Positions 43,023 to 52,662 of a stretch of 64,000 nt of DNA are shown here, piece by piece. The translations under genes were made by a program, and so were the position numbers. Source of the stretch: Lachnospiraceae bacterium (GTDB lineage Bacteria; Bacillota; Clostridia; Lachnospirales; Lachnospiraceae); NCBI GenBank assembly GCA_017617545.1, contig JAFZVZ010000035.1, forward strand, positions 1-64,000, given 5' to 3'. The notes under the pieces were generated by a model, which did not search any database, was not told the DNA's origin, and saw only the letters and a program-made list of their open reading frames with translations. Positions within the stretch are counted from its first letter, which is position 1; every line of letters begins with the position of its first letter.

Positions 43023-43946
43023 ATGAAGACAAAGGATTGCATCAAAAACTATCAGGAAAACAGTGAGGAGGCGTTTCGCGTTCCGGACATCGGCAAGGGG
43101 TTCATCCCGCAGGGGATCACCTACGATGCGGAGCGGAAGTGCTTCCTGATCACGGGGTATATGATGTACGGCGGAGCTTCGCCGATCTACGTCATCGACG
43201 CGGCGACGAAACAGTGCGTCAAAACCGTGCGTATGGCTCACCCGAACGGAAAGCGGTTCCGCGGGCATGCCGGCGGTTTGTCGTTATATCAGGGCTCGGT
43301 GTACATTGCAGGCAGCACAAAGTCGTGCATGTACCGGTATGACCTGAAAGACATCTATAACGCGCCCGACAAAAGCCGTGTGAGCTACCGGGATGTTGTC
43401 ATGTTACGATCGGAAAATGATTACTACCGCGTGTCCTGGACTTCCACGGACGAGGAGCTTTTGTACGCGGGAGAATTTTACCGGAAGGGACCGCTGTTCT
43501 ACACGGCTGCCTCCCACAAGATCGCGGTCGATCAAAATACGGAGTTCGGAGGGTTGATGATCGGGTTTACTCTTGAGGACAACAAGCCGGTTCCGAAGGT
43601 TGCGTATTCCCTCTGCAACAATGCGCAGGGCGCGTGCTTCCATGACGGAAAGCTGTATCTGTCGGTGGCGTACGGGTATCGCCCGTCCCATATCAGGACA
43701 TATGATCTGAAGCGTCTTCCGCAGTCCGGCACGATCCGCATCCTGGAGACAGAGGTGCCGCTCTATATTCTCGGCGGCGGAGCGGAGGAGATAATCAAAG
43801 AAATCTCCCCGATGTCCGAGGAGATCGTAATTGTCGACAGGAAAATGTACATCGTCTCGGAGTATGCGTCCAACCTCTACCTTCTCGGAAAGTTGCGCAA
43901 GGCAAACCGTGTTTACGCGACGGAAGTCAAATGGTTCTCCGAATAG
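43023..43946 (+). CDS. Cytoplasmic beta-propeller-like protein
   Basis: 307 residues, no signal peptide. The chain is built of repeated beta-rich units: PQGITYDAERKCFLITGYM, then IYVIDA, then GGLSLYQGSVYIAGS, and KLYLSVAYGY. This suggests a propeller of the SMP-30/quinoprotein type. No catalytic motif is clear. AGGGGTG precedes the ATG; a terminator follows the stop. It probably shares the transporter promoter. Function unknown. Confidence 0.78.
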   Translation: MKTKDCIKNYQENSEEAFRVPDIGKGFIPQGITYDAERKCFLITGYMMYGGASPIYVIDAATKQCVKTVRMAHPNGKRFRGHAGGLSLYQGSVYIAGSTKSCMYRYDLKDIYNAPDKSRVSYRDVVMLRSENDYYRVSWTSTDEELLYAGEFYRKGPLFYTAASHKIAVDQNTEFGGLMIGFTLEDNKPVPKVAYSLCNNAQGACFHDGKLYLSVAYGYRPSHIRTYDLKRLPQSGTIRILETEVPLYILGGGAEEIIKEISPMSEEIVIVDRKMYIVSEYASNLYLLGKLRKANRVYATEVKWFSE

Positions 43947-43981
43947 GTGATGTTTGACGAAGACTGATAAATAACAAATAA

Positions 43982-44017
43982 GGGCTGAGCGCGCAATGGC
44001 ACGTTCAGCCCGTTTTT
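43982..44017. terminator. Terminator between convergent genes
   Basis: Ten-base-pair stem GGGCTGAGCG/CGTTCAGCCC (43982-43991 with 44002-44011, one G-T pair) followed by GTTTTTA. Confidence 0.78.
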
Positions 44018-44044
44018 ATGCTTCGGTTCCGGATCACGGTCCGC

Positions 44045-45430
44045 TCAGGAATAGATGAAGGCGGTGAAGCAGAGGAAAATCAGGGAGGCGATGATGATGC
44101 CGTAGCTGATCAGGATGTGTTTTTTCTCCAAAGTAAGATCCTTCACCTCAAACGGATTCTTTTTGAAACCGGTGATCTCGCGGACCAGACCTACCATCGA
44201 TTTTTCGTGCTTGAAACGCTCGGCCTTCTTTCCCTTTTGGAACTCACCCTGGAACATTCGGAAGGAAAGCGGTTCCAGAACGGAGGGACACAGAAACAGC
44301 AGACTTTCCAGGCAGTTTATGATGATACGTTTGGTTTCCGCGGGATAATCGCGGATGGATTTATCATCCAAAAGATCCTTGAACTGTGCCTGCGCCTTCT
44401 TCTGACGGATCTTCCCGCTGCGTCCGTAGATAAAGAATATCACGAAAATGAGAACGACAGAAATGATGAACGCGGTGTAATCCGTCCAATCGGCGGAGTG
44501 GAACGTTCCGGTGGAAAATATGTACAGAACCGGGAAGAAAGCAACACACGCGAGCTCCGTAAACAGCGAGTTATTCCGCTGAAACGCGATCCGACGGAAC
44601 AGGTAGGAGGCGAATCCCACAAAGATCAGAAGGAGGTAAAGACCCCACTGCGGCAGAAGAACGGACGAGCTGTCGGACGAGGTCATGTACACGTAGATCA
44701 TGCTGCCGAAGAGAGCACCGAAGCCCAGAAAATCGAAGGAGAACAGTCCTTTCTTCTCGTCCGAATAATCGAGGGCGAGATCCTCCGGGGTGATGATGAC
44801 GCCGGGCAGCAGTTTCTTGTTGCCCGAAATACGTCCTTCCGCAACGGCTTTCTGTGTCGCCGCGGCATCGTGGAAACTCGTATAATTCAGAAGATCGGCG
44901 GATCTCTCGCGGATCATGAATTTTCGCTTCTGAAAGCGGTCACGGGACAGGGTTCTCTTGATCAGACCGAAGAGATTGGCGGGGTTGTTCAAAAGTTTCG
45001 ACTCCTCGATGAAGCGGGAGAACGAGGGAACTACGGAACGGGATATGATATCCTTCATGTCCTCACCGCTGTTTTTGTTCTTCGGGTCGAAGTAACGGGT
45101 AAGGAACACGTCATTGACGATGTTTTTGAGCTTTCCGTAGAAATGCTTCTGCGACAGGGCGTTTAAAAGAAACGCGACGAAGCAGATCCCGAACGCCACG
45201 AGATTGGGAACGGTGATCCCGCGGCTGTGCATGTTCATGATCGTCAGCAGAACGGCGGCCAGCGAGCACTCATAGGTGACGGCCTCGTAAACCACGAAGA
45301 ATTTGCAGAGAAGAACGTGGGTGAATGCGACGAATATGATGACAAACAGGCATTCGTAGGAAGAAAAGAACAGTGTTCGGAAGAGCCAGCCGAGCCCCTT
45401 GAACAGTTGGATCAGCAGATCAAGTATCAT
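44045..45430 (-). CDS. Polytopic membrane protein of unknown function
   Basis: 461 residues with about nine TM helices: a first group of three or four (about 25-105), a cytoplasmic domain of about 120 residues (110-225), a second TM group (230-335), another cytoplasmic domain (345-430) and a final C-terminal helix. No transporter or enzyme motif recognised. AAAGGAGG lies nine bases before the start. It follows the gene at 45957-45445 by 14 bases, so the two form a two-gene unit. Confidence 0.78.
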   Translation of the reverse strand: MILDLLIQLFKGLGWLFRTLFFSSYECLFVIIFVAFTHVLLCKFFVVYEAVTYECSLAAVLLTIMNMHSRGITVPNLVAFGICFVAFLLNALSQKHFYGKLKNIVNDVFLTRYFDPKNKNSGEDMKDIISRSVVPSFSRFIEESKLLNNPANLFGLIKRTLSRDRFQKRKFMIRERSADLLNYTSFHDAAATQKAVAEGRISGNKKLLPGVIITPEDLALDYSDEKKGLFSFDFLGFGALFGSMIYVYMTSSDSSSVLLPQWGLYLLLIFVGFASYLFRRIAFQRNNSLFTELACVAFFPVLYIFSTGTFHSADWTDYTAFIISVVLIFVIFFIYGRSGKIRQKKAQAQFKDLLDDKSIRDYPAETKRIIINCLESLLFLCPSVLEPLSFRMFQGEFQKGKKAERFKHEKSMVGLVREITGFKKNPFEVKDLTLEKKHILISYGIIIASLIFLCFTAFIYS

Positions 45431-45444
45431 TCCGGGTGCCTCCT

Positions 45445-45957
45445 TTACTCAACGTGTTCCAGGAACACGATTGCGGAATCCAGCTTTTCCAGGTAGTCTT
45501 TCCGCAACTTCGGGAGCTGGTTTCCGTAAAACTCATGGAACCGGATCCCGACCAGGGATTCCGTCTTCTCTTCGCAGCAGCGCTTCAACTGGCTCGACAG
45601 TACGATGCTGTCGGAGAAGAGCTTCTGCAGTTCCGGGAAACGGTCGTACCACCTGCTTCGTCCCCAGAACCGGAACGCGGTGATGATGCGGAGCGTGTTA
45701 TTGATCTCGTCGATGGCAACGGAGGTATCCCAAGTATCCTGCATTTTTTCGGAAAGTTCCTTCTTCTCGTTCGCGGTCTCGTCGATAACTTCGATGATCT
45801 CTCGGTCTTTGTACAGGGTTTCCAGGTACTTCTTTTTCTTCTTGTAAAACTCCATGTTGTCTTCGTCGTTCCGGTCGATCAGCCACATGTAAAGCGAAAA
45901 CAACAGAGCGACGACGGTGAAAACACAGGAGACGATTTCCAAAATACTCGATAGCAT
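45445..45957 (-). CDS. Single-TM protein with coiled-coil cytoplasmic domain
   Basis: 170 residues from the ATG at 45957 (MLSSILEIVSC), which follows GAGGA. One N-terminal TM helix (about 5-25, with VVALLFSLYMWLI) then an all-helical, charged cytoplasmic region probably forming coiled coils (about 35-160). No family recognised. It precedes the polytopic membrane protein gene with 14 bases between and diverges from dnaE. An upstream extension of the frame has no ribosome site. Confidence 0.75.
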   Translation of the reverse strand: MLSSILEIVSCVFTVVALLFSLYMWLIDRNDEDNMEFYKKKKKYLETLYKDREIIEVIDETANEKKELSEKMQDTWDTSVAIDEINNTLRIITAFRFWGRSRWYDRFPELQKLFSDSIVLSSQLKRCCEEKTESLVGIRFHEFYGNQLPKLRKDYLEKLDSAIVFLEHVE

Positions 45958-46088
45958 GGGCAATTCCTCGCTGATTGTATGTGGTATCGTAGTTCGAACA
46001 CAAATATATGCCACAATCTTACACCGATACAGGCAGAAAATCCACAGGAAAATGAGAAATCCGGCCAGGATTTTCCGTGGCCTGTTTC

Positions 46089-46117
46089 TTGATTCGAACC
46101 GCGAAAAATGCTATAAT
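46089..46117 (+). promoter_or_regulatory. Promoter of dnaE
   Basis: TTGATT (46089-46094), 17-base spacer, TATAAT (46112-46117) with extended TGC, 32 bases before the ATG. Confidence 0.8.
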
Positions 46118-46148
46118 GAAAAACAACGATTCGAGAAAGGAAGACCCC

Positions 46149-49100
46149 ATGGATTTTACGCATTTACATGTGCATACGGAGTACAGTCTGCTGGACGGCT
46201 CGGGTAAGATCAAGGAGATGGTGCACCGTGCGAAGGAACTCGGCATGGACGCGCTTGCGATCACGGACCACGGCGTCATGTACGGTGTCATCGACTTCTA
46301 TCGCGCATGTCTTGCGGAGGGGATCAAGCCGGTGATCGGCTGCGAGGTTTATGTGGCGCAGGGATCGCGGTTTGACAAGACCGGGACGGTCAGCGAGAAG
46401 CGATACTACCATATGGTTCTTCTCGCGGAAAATGATCTCGGCTACAAAAACCTGATGAAGATCGTTTCCAAGGGCTTTACCGAAGGCTTTTACTATAAAC
46501 CGCGCGTGGACTATGAGCTTTTAGAGAAGTACCACGAGGGTCTGATCGCGCTGTCCGCCTGCCTCGCGGGCGAGATCCCTTCTCTGATCCGCATGAACCT
46601 GTATGAGGATGCGGTAGATTGCGCAAAGAAGTTGCAGGGGATATTCGGGGAGGACAATTTCTTCCTCGAGCTGCAGGACCACGGCATTCCGGACCAGAAG
46701 CTGGTCAACCAGGCGCTTTTGCGGATGAACAAGGAGACGGGCATCCCGCTTGTCTGCACGAACGATATTCATTACGTGAAGGCCGACGACTGGGAGGCGC
46801 ACGACGTGCTTCTGTGCATCCAGACGCAGGCGAAGGTGCAGGATGAGGACCGCATGCGCTACGAGGGCGGTCAGTATTACATGAAGTCGGCGGAGGAGAT
46901 GGCGGCTCTGTTCCCGTACGCGCCGGAGGCGCTCGCGAACACGAAGAAGATCTCGGACCGCTGCCATGTGGAGATCGAGTTCGGGCACTACAAGCTGCCC
47001 GTGTTTGAGGTGCCGGAGGGCTACACCGCGTACGATTACCTCGAGGAGCTGTGCCGCGCCGGTCTCAAGGAGCGCTACCCGGACAACTACGAGGAGCATG
47101 AAGAGCGGTTGATGTACGAGCTCACGACGATCCGCACGATGGGGTTCGTCGATTACTTCCTGATCGTGTGGGACTTCATCCGCTACGCGAAGGAGCATGA
47201 CATCCCTGTCGGCCCCGGACGAGGCAGCGGCGCCGGTAGTATCGTCGCATATTCATTGAAGATCACGGACATCGATCCGATCCGGTACTCGCTCATTTTC
47301 GAGCGTTTCCTGAACCCGGAGCGTCAGACGATGCCCGATATCGATGTGGACTTCTGTTACGAACGCAGACAGGAGGTCATCGATTATGTTGTGAAGCGCT
47401 ACGGCGAGGACCACGTCGTACAGATCGTCACGTTCGGTACGCTGCAGGCGCGCGGTGTCATCCGCGACGTCGGACGCGCGATGGACCTTCCGTACGCGAG
47501 AGTGGACGCCGTCGCCAAGATGGTTCCGATGGAACTCGGCATGAACATCAAGAAGGCGCTCGACGTCAGCAAGGAGCTGTCGGGTGTTGTCGCGTCGGAT
47601 GCCGAGATCGCGAAGCTCATCGACTACGCGAAGAGGCTGGAGGGACTTCCCAGACACACCTCGATGCACGCGGCGGGCGTGGTCATCGCGCCGGCTCCCG
47701 CGGACGATCTTGTGCCGCTGTCGAGATCTGCCGACGGCACGATCACGACGCAGTACACGATGACGACACTCGAGGAGCTCGGACTTCTCAAGATGGATTT
47801 CCTGGGACTTCGTACGCTCACGGTCATCAAGGACGCGGAGGACATGGTCCGCGAGGAGAAACCGGATTTTTCAATCGAGAAGGTTTCCTACGACGATCCC
47901 GCGGTGTATGACCTGCTTGCCTCCGGTAAGACCGAGGGTATTTTCCAGTTGGAAAGCGCGGGCATGAAAGCGTTCATGAAGGAACTGAAGCCGCGGTGTC
48001 TTGAGGATGTCATCGCAGGCATCAGCCTGTACCGCCCGGGCCCGATGGATTTCATTCCGAAGTACATTGCGGGCAAGGACGATCAGGAGCACATCACATA
48101 CGACTGTGAACAGCTGCGTCCGATTTTGGAATCGACCTACGGCTGTATCGTATATCAGGAGCAGGTTATGCAGATCGTGCGTGACCTCGCCGGGTACAGC
48201 TTCGGACGAAGCGACCTGGTGCGACGCGCGATGAGCAAGAAGAAGGCGGAGGTTATGGCCAAGGAGCGCCAGAACTTCGTCTTCGGCAACGAGGAAGCGA
48301 ACGTGCCTGGCTGTGTGGCCAACGGCATTCCCGCCGAGGTGGCCAACCGTATCTTCGACGAGATGACGGATTTTGCCAGCTACGCGTTCAACAAGTCGCA
48401 CGCCGCGTGCTACGCGGTCGTTGCCTACCGTACGGCGTACCTGAAGAGATATTATCCCGCGGAGTTCATGGCGGCTCTGATGACGTCCGTCATCGACAAC
48501 GGTGACAAGGTTTCCGGGTATATCGCGACGCTGCGGCCGATGGGCATTCAGCTTCTTCCGCCCGACATCAACGAGGGCGTCGCGGCGTTCAGCGTCGGAC
48601 GCGCGGAGGACGGAAAGAAGGCGATCCGCTACGGCTTATCGGCGATCCGCGGCCTCGGCACGCAGGTGATCGACGCGATCGTACGAGAGCGCGAGAGCAA
48701 CGGACCGTTCACGTCGCTCACGGATTTCATCACGCGGATGAACGGCAGGGAAGCGAACAAGCGCACGATCGAAAACTTTATCAAGGCGGGCGCGTTTGAC
48801 AGTCTGCCGGGCACGCGCAAGCAGATGATGCAGGCGTACGCGGCGATCGTGGATGACACGGCGGCCGATCGCAAGAAGCAGATGACCGGGCAAATGTCCC
48901 TGTTTGATTTTATGAACCCCGAGGAGAAGCCGACGGAAGTCTTCCCGGATTGCGGAGAGTTCTCCAAGGAGGAGATGCTCAACTTCGAGAAGGAAGTGCT
49001 CGGCATCTATGTCAGTGGCCATCCGCTGGAGGCGGATTACGACCTTCTCCAGAAGCAGGTGACGGCGCAGACGATCGATTTCAACCTCGACGAGGAGACC

Positions 49101-49619
49101 GGCCTTCCGAACGTGAAGGACGGCGCGACATACATTATCGGCGGACTGCTCACGGGCATCACGACGAAGACGACCAAGAGCAATTCCATCATGGCGTTCC
49201 TCACGGTCGAGGACCTGGTTGGAACCGCGGAGGTTCTCGTGTTCCCGAAGGATTACGAGAAGAACCGGGCGAGGTTCGTTGCGGACAGCAAGATCTTCTT
49301 GATGGGACGCGCAAGCGTGGAGGAGGACAAACCGGCAAAGCTTCTGTTCTCGCGCATGTGCCTGTTCTCGGAGGTGCCGCGCAAGCTGTGGGTCCGCTAC
49401 GACAATGTCGCGGCGTGCGAGGCGGATCTTGAGCACCTGACAGAGCTTGTCTCCGGCAGTGACGGCAAGGTGCCGGTAGCGGCGGTATGTGTCGCCGAGA
49501 AGGCGGTGCGGAGCCTTCCGCGCGGGATCATGATCGATCCCGAGGACGGGACACTCGACCGTCTGAAGAAGGAATACGGAGAAGATCGGATCGCATTCAC
49601 ATACCAGAATGCATTTTGA
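46149..49619 (+). CDS. dnaE: DNA polymerase III subunit alpha
   Basis: Replicative polymerase alpha subunit of the DnaE class, 1156 residues, normal for the family. PHP domain at the start (LHVHTEYSLLDG, ITDHGVMYG), polymerase palm with GPGRGSGAGSIVAY and the catalytic Asp pair in MPDIDVDFCYERR (about 395-405), LPRHTSMHAAGVVI in the fingers, a helix-hairpin-helix region (about 830-900) and a C-terminal OB fold (about 985-1070). AAGGAAG precedes the ATG at 46149, 32 bases from a near-consensus promoter. Clostridia normally use PolC for most leading-strand synthesis and DnaE beside it; polC is not in this window. Confidence 0.98.
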   Translation: MDFTHLHVHTEYSLLDGSGKIKEMVHRAKELGMDALAITDHGVMYGVIDFYRACLAEGIKPVIGCEVYVAQGSRFDKTGTVSEKRYYHMVLLAENDLGYKNLMKIVSKGFTEGFYYKPRVDYELLEKYHEGLIALSACLAGEIPSLIRMNLYEDAVDCAKKLQGIFGEDNFFLELQDHGIPDQKLVNQALLRMNKETGIPLVCTNDIHYVKADDWEAHDVLLCIQTQAKVQDEDRMRYEGGQYYMKSAEEMAALFPYAPEALANTKKISDRCHVEIEFGHYKLPVFEVPEGYTAYDYLEELCRAGLKERYPDNYEEHEERLMYELTTIRTMGFVDYFLIVWDFIRYAKEHDIPVGPGRGSGAGSIVAYSLKITDIDPIRYSLIFERFLNPERQTMPDIDVDFCYERRQEVIDYVVKRYGEDHVVQIVTFGTLQARGVIRDVGRAMDLPYARVDAVAKMVPMELGMNIKKALDVSKELSGVVASDAEIAKLIDYAKRLEGLPRHTSMHAAGVVIAPAPADDLVPLSRSADGTITTQYTMTTLEELGLLKMDFLGLRTLTVIKDAEDMVREEKPDFSIEKVSYDDPAVYDLLASGKTEGIFQLESAGMKAFMKELKPRCLEDVIAGISLYRPGPMDFIPKYIAGKDDQEHITYDCEQLRPILESTYGCIVYQEQVMQIVRDLAGYSFGRSDLVRRAMSKKKAEVMAKERQNFVFGNEEANVPGCVANGIPAEVANRIFDEMTDFASYAFNKSHAACYAVVAYRTAYLKRYYPAEFMAALMTSVIDNGDKVSGYIATLRPMGIQLLPPDINEGVAAFSVGRAEDGKKAIRYGLSAIRGLGTQVIDAIVRERESNGPFTSLTDFITRMNGREANKRTIENFIKAGAFDSLPGTRKQMMQAYAAIVDDTAADRKKQMTGQMSLFDFMNPEEKPTEVFPDCGEFSKEEMLNFEKEVLGIYVSGHPLEADYDLLQKQVTAQTIDFNLDEETGLPNVKDGATYIIGGLLTGITTKTTKSNSIMAFLTVEDLVGTAEVLVFPKDYEKNRARFVADSKIFLMGRASVEEDKPAKLLFSRMCLFSEVPRKLWVRYDNVAACEADLEHLTELVSGSDGKVPVAAVCVAEKAVRSLPRGIMIDPEDGTLDRLKKEYGEDRIAFTYQNAF

Positions 49620-49725
49620 CGGGCGTGAAGTCCGTATACCGGAGATAGAACCGGAATAACACAGTACAGAAGTACAGAAGGAGAGTATCGGTATGGGTCT
49701 GTTTAAGGGTAAGAAGGAGGAAGTC

Positions 49726-50685
49726 ATGACGATCGGAGTTCTCACAAGCGGCGGCGACGCGCCGGGCATGAACGCTGCCGTGCGTGCGGTTGTGCGTACC
49801 GCGGTGCACGCGGGGATGAAGGTGAAGGGCATCCGCCGAGGGTACTCGGGACTTCTCGAGGAGGATTTCATTGATATGACGACCCGGAGCGTGGCGGACA
49901 TCATCCAGAAGGGCGGTACGATCCTGTACACGGCTCGCTGCCCGGAGATGATGCATCCGGACGGTCCCGAGAAGGCGGCAAGCATCTGCCGTAAGAACGG
50001 AATCGACGCGCTCGTTGTCATCGGCGGCGACGGTTCGTACCGCGGCGCGCTGGAGATCTCCAAGCACGGGATCAACGTCGTGGCGGTTCCGGGAACCATT
50101 GATCTCGATGTCGCGAGCTCCGATTACACGATCGGTTTCGATACCGCGTTAAATACCGCCATGGACGCCATTGACCGTGTGCGTGACACGTCGGCGTCCC
50201 ATGAGCGCTGCAGTATCATCGAGGTTATGGGCCGCAAGGCCGGCCACATCGCCATGTGGTGCGGTATCGCCAACGGTGCAGAGGAAATCCTGATCCCCGA
50301 GCGCTACGATTACGAGGAGCAGGCGATCATCGACCGTATCGCCGAGCGCAAGAAGCTCGGCAAGAAATTACACATCATCATCAATGCGGAGGGCGTAGGC
50401 GATTCAAACGGTATGGCCAAGCGTATCGAGGCGGCAACCGGTCTTGAGACGCGCGCGACCATCATCGGTTACATTCAGAGAGGCGGAAGCCCGACCTGCC
50501 GTGACCGTGTGTTCGCGTCCGCGATGGGCGCTCACGCAGTTGATATCATTCTCGCCGGCGCTTCGAATCGCGCGGTATGCTACCTGAAGGGCGAGTTCAC
50601 CGACATGGATCTCGCTGAGGCGATCGCCATGAAGAAGGATATCGACACCTATTTGTGGGATATTTCCAGAAAGTTGTGCAGATAA
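49726..50685 (+). CDS. pfkA: 6-phosphofructokinase
   Basis: Phosphorylates fructose 6-phosphate to the 1,6-bisphosphate with ATP. From the ATG at 49726, five bases after AAGGAGG, the product is 319 residues, the classical PfkA length, and begins MTIGVLTSGGDAPGMNAA. An upstream ATG at 49693 would add 11 residues. GGDGS marks an ATP-type enzyme. The catalytic motif, usually TIDND, reads TIDLD here: both Asp residues remain but Asn has become Leu. GFDTALNTA, EVMGRKAG and IQRGGSP are intact. A protease-like gene starts one base after the stop. Glycolytic role is near certain; altered allosteric behaviour is possible. Confidence 0.95.
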   Translation: MTIGVLTSGGDAPGMNAAVRAVVRTAVHAGMKVKGIRRGYSGLLEEDFIDMTTRSVADIIQKGGTILYTARCPEMMHPDGPEKAASICRKNGIDALVVIGGDGSYRGALEISKHGINVVAVPGTIDLDVASSDYTIGFDTALNTAMDAIDRVRDTSASHERCSIIEVMGRKAGHIAMWCGIANGAEEILIPERYDYEEQAIIDRIAERKKLGKKLHIIINAEGVGDSNGMAKRIEAATGLETRATIIGYIQRGGSPTCRDRVFASAMGAHAVDIILAGASNRAVCYLKGEFTDMDLAEAIAMKKDIDTYLWDISRKLCR

Positions 50686-50686
50686 T

Positions 50687-51208
50687 ATGTATTTTCCGAG
50701 TCATTACAAAAAGCATAAGGCAGTGGAACTGACGAAGCCTTATCTGAACGGGCAGAGCATCGGTGTGCTGAACGACATGCCATACGGTTTCCGGACCGTG
50801 GGCAATGTCGGATGCGGGCCGCTTGCTTTGTACAACGCGATGCGTTACAAGGGGCTGGAGCCTGATTTTCCGAAGATCCTTCGGTATATGGAGCTTGCTG
50901 CGGCGCCGTTCGGGGCTGCGTTCGGAACGTTCCCGTTCAGCATGGGCTACTGCCTGCGTCATTTCGGTATTAAGAACAAGATGACGCTTTCGTATAAGAA
51001 ACTGTCTTCGTCCGAAGCGTGCGTGATCGCGTACTGGACGAAGAGGCCGATCTTCGGCGGGGGACATTTCGTGTTCTGCGTAAGGCAGGAGGACGGAACG
51101 TATTTAGTTTACAACCGCTGGAGCAATGTGTCCGAGCCGCGCATCTGCAAGACGCTGCGCGAGGTCGTGAAGAAGCATTGCCTGATCGTGGGGTACATCC
51201 TGAAGTAG
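50687..51208 (+). CDS. Papain-like cysteine protease fold (C39-like) protein
   Basis: 173 residues with the order of a papain-fold active site: Cys in GNVGCGPLALYNAMR, His in GGGHFVFCV, and an Asn/Asp position in YLVYNRWSN. The length and Cys-His-Asn spacing fit the peptidase_C39-like group. No signal peptide, so it may act inside the cell on peptides or ubiquitin-like or leader sequences. It follows pfkA with a single base between, with no clear ribosome site, so translation is probably coupled. Substrate unknown. Confidence 0.8.
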   Translation: MYFPSHYKKHKAVELTKPYLNGQSIGVLNDMPYGFRTVGNVGCGPLALYNAMRYKGLEPDFPKILRYMELAAAPFGAAFGTFPFSMGYCLRHFGIKNKMTLSYKKLSSSEACVIAYWTKRPIFGGGHFVFCVRQEDGTYLVYNRWSNVSEPRICKTLREVVKKHCLIVGYILK

Positions 51209-51275
51209 CAGAAGGACGATCACAGTCACCGGTTTCGTTGACGGTAAGTTCGATTGCAGGTAACCGGGGGCGTTT

Positions 51276-52631
51276 ATGAAAAAAAGACACACACAGGTAT
51301 GGATTGCGACGGTCTTGTCGGGGTTGGTACTGGCAGGACTGTTGCTTATGTTCGGGCTCGGTTTGTTCGACGGGAACAAGCCGGAGCCGGTTGAGCTGAC
51401 ACCGGGCGCGACCATGACGGTCAGCCCCGGCGCAGAGACAGCAACGCCGGCGGGGGAAGTGACACCGACCGGCGCGCAGACGACGCCGACTCAAGCGGGC
51501 TCATTGGCGCCGGAAGCAACACCGACGCAGGCAGGCGCGGCAACGCCTGAGGCGACACCGACGCCGGGCGGGAAGGACAACTCCGATGTCGTCAATCCGC
51601 AGCTGGAGACGGCGATCTACTGTCTGGATGTCGGCGAAGGGAGCAGCACGCTGTTCTGTTCCGGAACGACCGCGGTGCTGATCGACGGCGGCGACGCGTA
51701 CACGTCCTCGTATGTCATCAGCTACCTCAAAAAGCTCGGCATCAAGCGACTGCAGCTTGTCGTGGCGACGCACTACGACAGCGATCACATCAGCGGCCTT
51801 GTCGGGGCGCTGTCGGCATTTGCCGTGGACGAGGTCTGGGGACCTGCGTACGAGGGAGACACGAAGACGTACGCCTCATTTGCCTCGATGATCAAGAGCA
51901 AGGAAGTGCCGTGGACATACCCGGAGGACGGGAGAACATTTTCCGCGGACGGATGCACTGTTACGGTGCTGGCATCCTCCGTGCCGGGGACAGTCCGGCA
52001 GAGCGGAGACGCAGCGGACGACGGTTCCGGGACGGGCGATCCGTCGGAGACCGGAGAGGACACCTCGCTTGCTCTTCGGGTGACACTTGACAACGTGAGT
52101 ATACTTGTTATGGGCGACGCGGGCGCGGCAAGGGAGCGCGCGCTTGTAAAGAAGGGCGTCGTGGGGAAGAACGACATTTTCCTTGCGAACCACCACGGGA
52201 GCCGCTACTCCAACACCTCGGAGCTGTTGGGCGCGGCGCGGCCTGCGTATGCGGTGATCAGCGTGGGAGAGAACGATTACGGTCATCCCGCGAAGGATTG
52301 CATCGACCGCCTGGTCGAGTGCGGCGCGCTGATCTATCGGACCGATGTGCAGGGGACCGTCATATTCGCGGTTGAGGGCGACGTGATCCGGCCGTACGCG
52401 TCGGCGCTTGAGGATCCGTACCAAAAGGACGAGAGCGGGATCAAGGCGCCGGAGGAGCTGCCGGAGGGCGTGACGTTTATTTTGAACGGCAACACGATGA
52501 AGTATCATTTGCCGGGATGCTCGAGCGTTGCGGGTCAGATGCACCGCAACTGGTATTATTTCTACGGAACCGCGGAGGCAGCGGAGGACATGGGCTATCA
52601 GCCGTGCGGCAACTGCCTCGGAAAGCATTGA
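51276..52631 (+). CDS. Secreted ComEC-like metallo-beta-lactamase protein with C-terminal Ada-like motif
   Basis: 451 residues. N-terminal signal anchor (about 8-30), then a Thr-Pro-Ala-Gly-rich linker (35-100). Residues 108-395 are a metallo-beta-lactamase fold of the ComEC/Rec2 C-terminal type: HYDSDH (165-170), Asp in VMGDAG, and NHHGSRYSN. A low-complexity insertion (about 240-262) interrupts it. The last 45 residues carry YHLPGC ... PCGNC, the pattern of a small Ada-type metal-binding domain often appended to secreted nucleases and MBL proteins. Probably an extracellular hydrolase or nuclease. The ribosome site is poor (ACCGGGGGCGTTT). Confidence 0.9.
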   Translation: MKKRHTQVWIATVLSGLVLAGLLLMFGLGLFDGNKPEPVELTPGATMTVSPGAETATPAGEVTPTGAQTTPTQAGSLAPEATPTQAGAATPEATPTPGGKDNSDVVNPQLETAIYCLDVGEGSSTLFCSGTTAVLIDGGDAYTSSYVISYLKKLGIKRLQLVVATHYDSDHISGLVGALSAFAVDEVWGPAYEGDTKTYASFASMIKSKEVPWTYPEDGRTFSADGCTVTVLASSVPGTVRQSGDAADDGSGTGDPSETGEDTSLALRVTLDNVSILVMGDAGAARERALVKKGVVGKNDIFLANHHGSRYSNTSELLGAARPAYAVISVGENDYGHPAKDCIDRLVECGALIYRTDVQGTVIFAVEGDVIRPYASALEDPYQKDESGIKAPEELPEGVTFILNGNTMKYHLPGCSSVAGQMHRNWYYFYGTAEAAEDMGYQPCGNCLGKH

Positions 52632-52662
52632 GATACGCCGGATGCGGCGACACGGAGGAAGT

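Noticed and set aside
48636..50099. Antisense frame of 487 codons opposite dnaE and pfkA
   Set aside because: It spans two certain genes on the other strand and encodes no recognisable protein.
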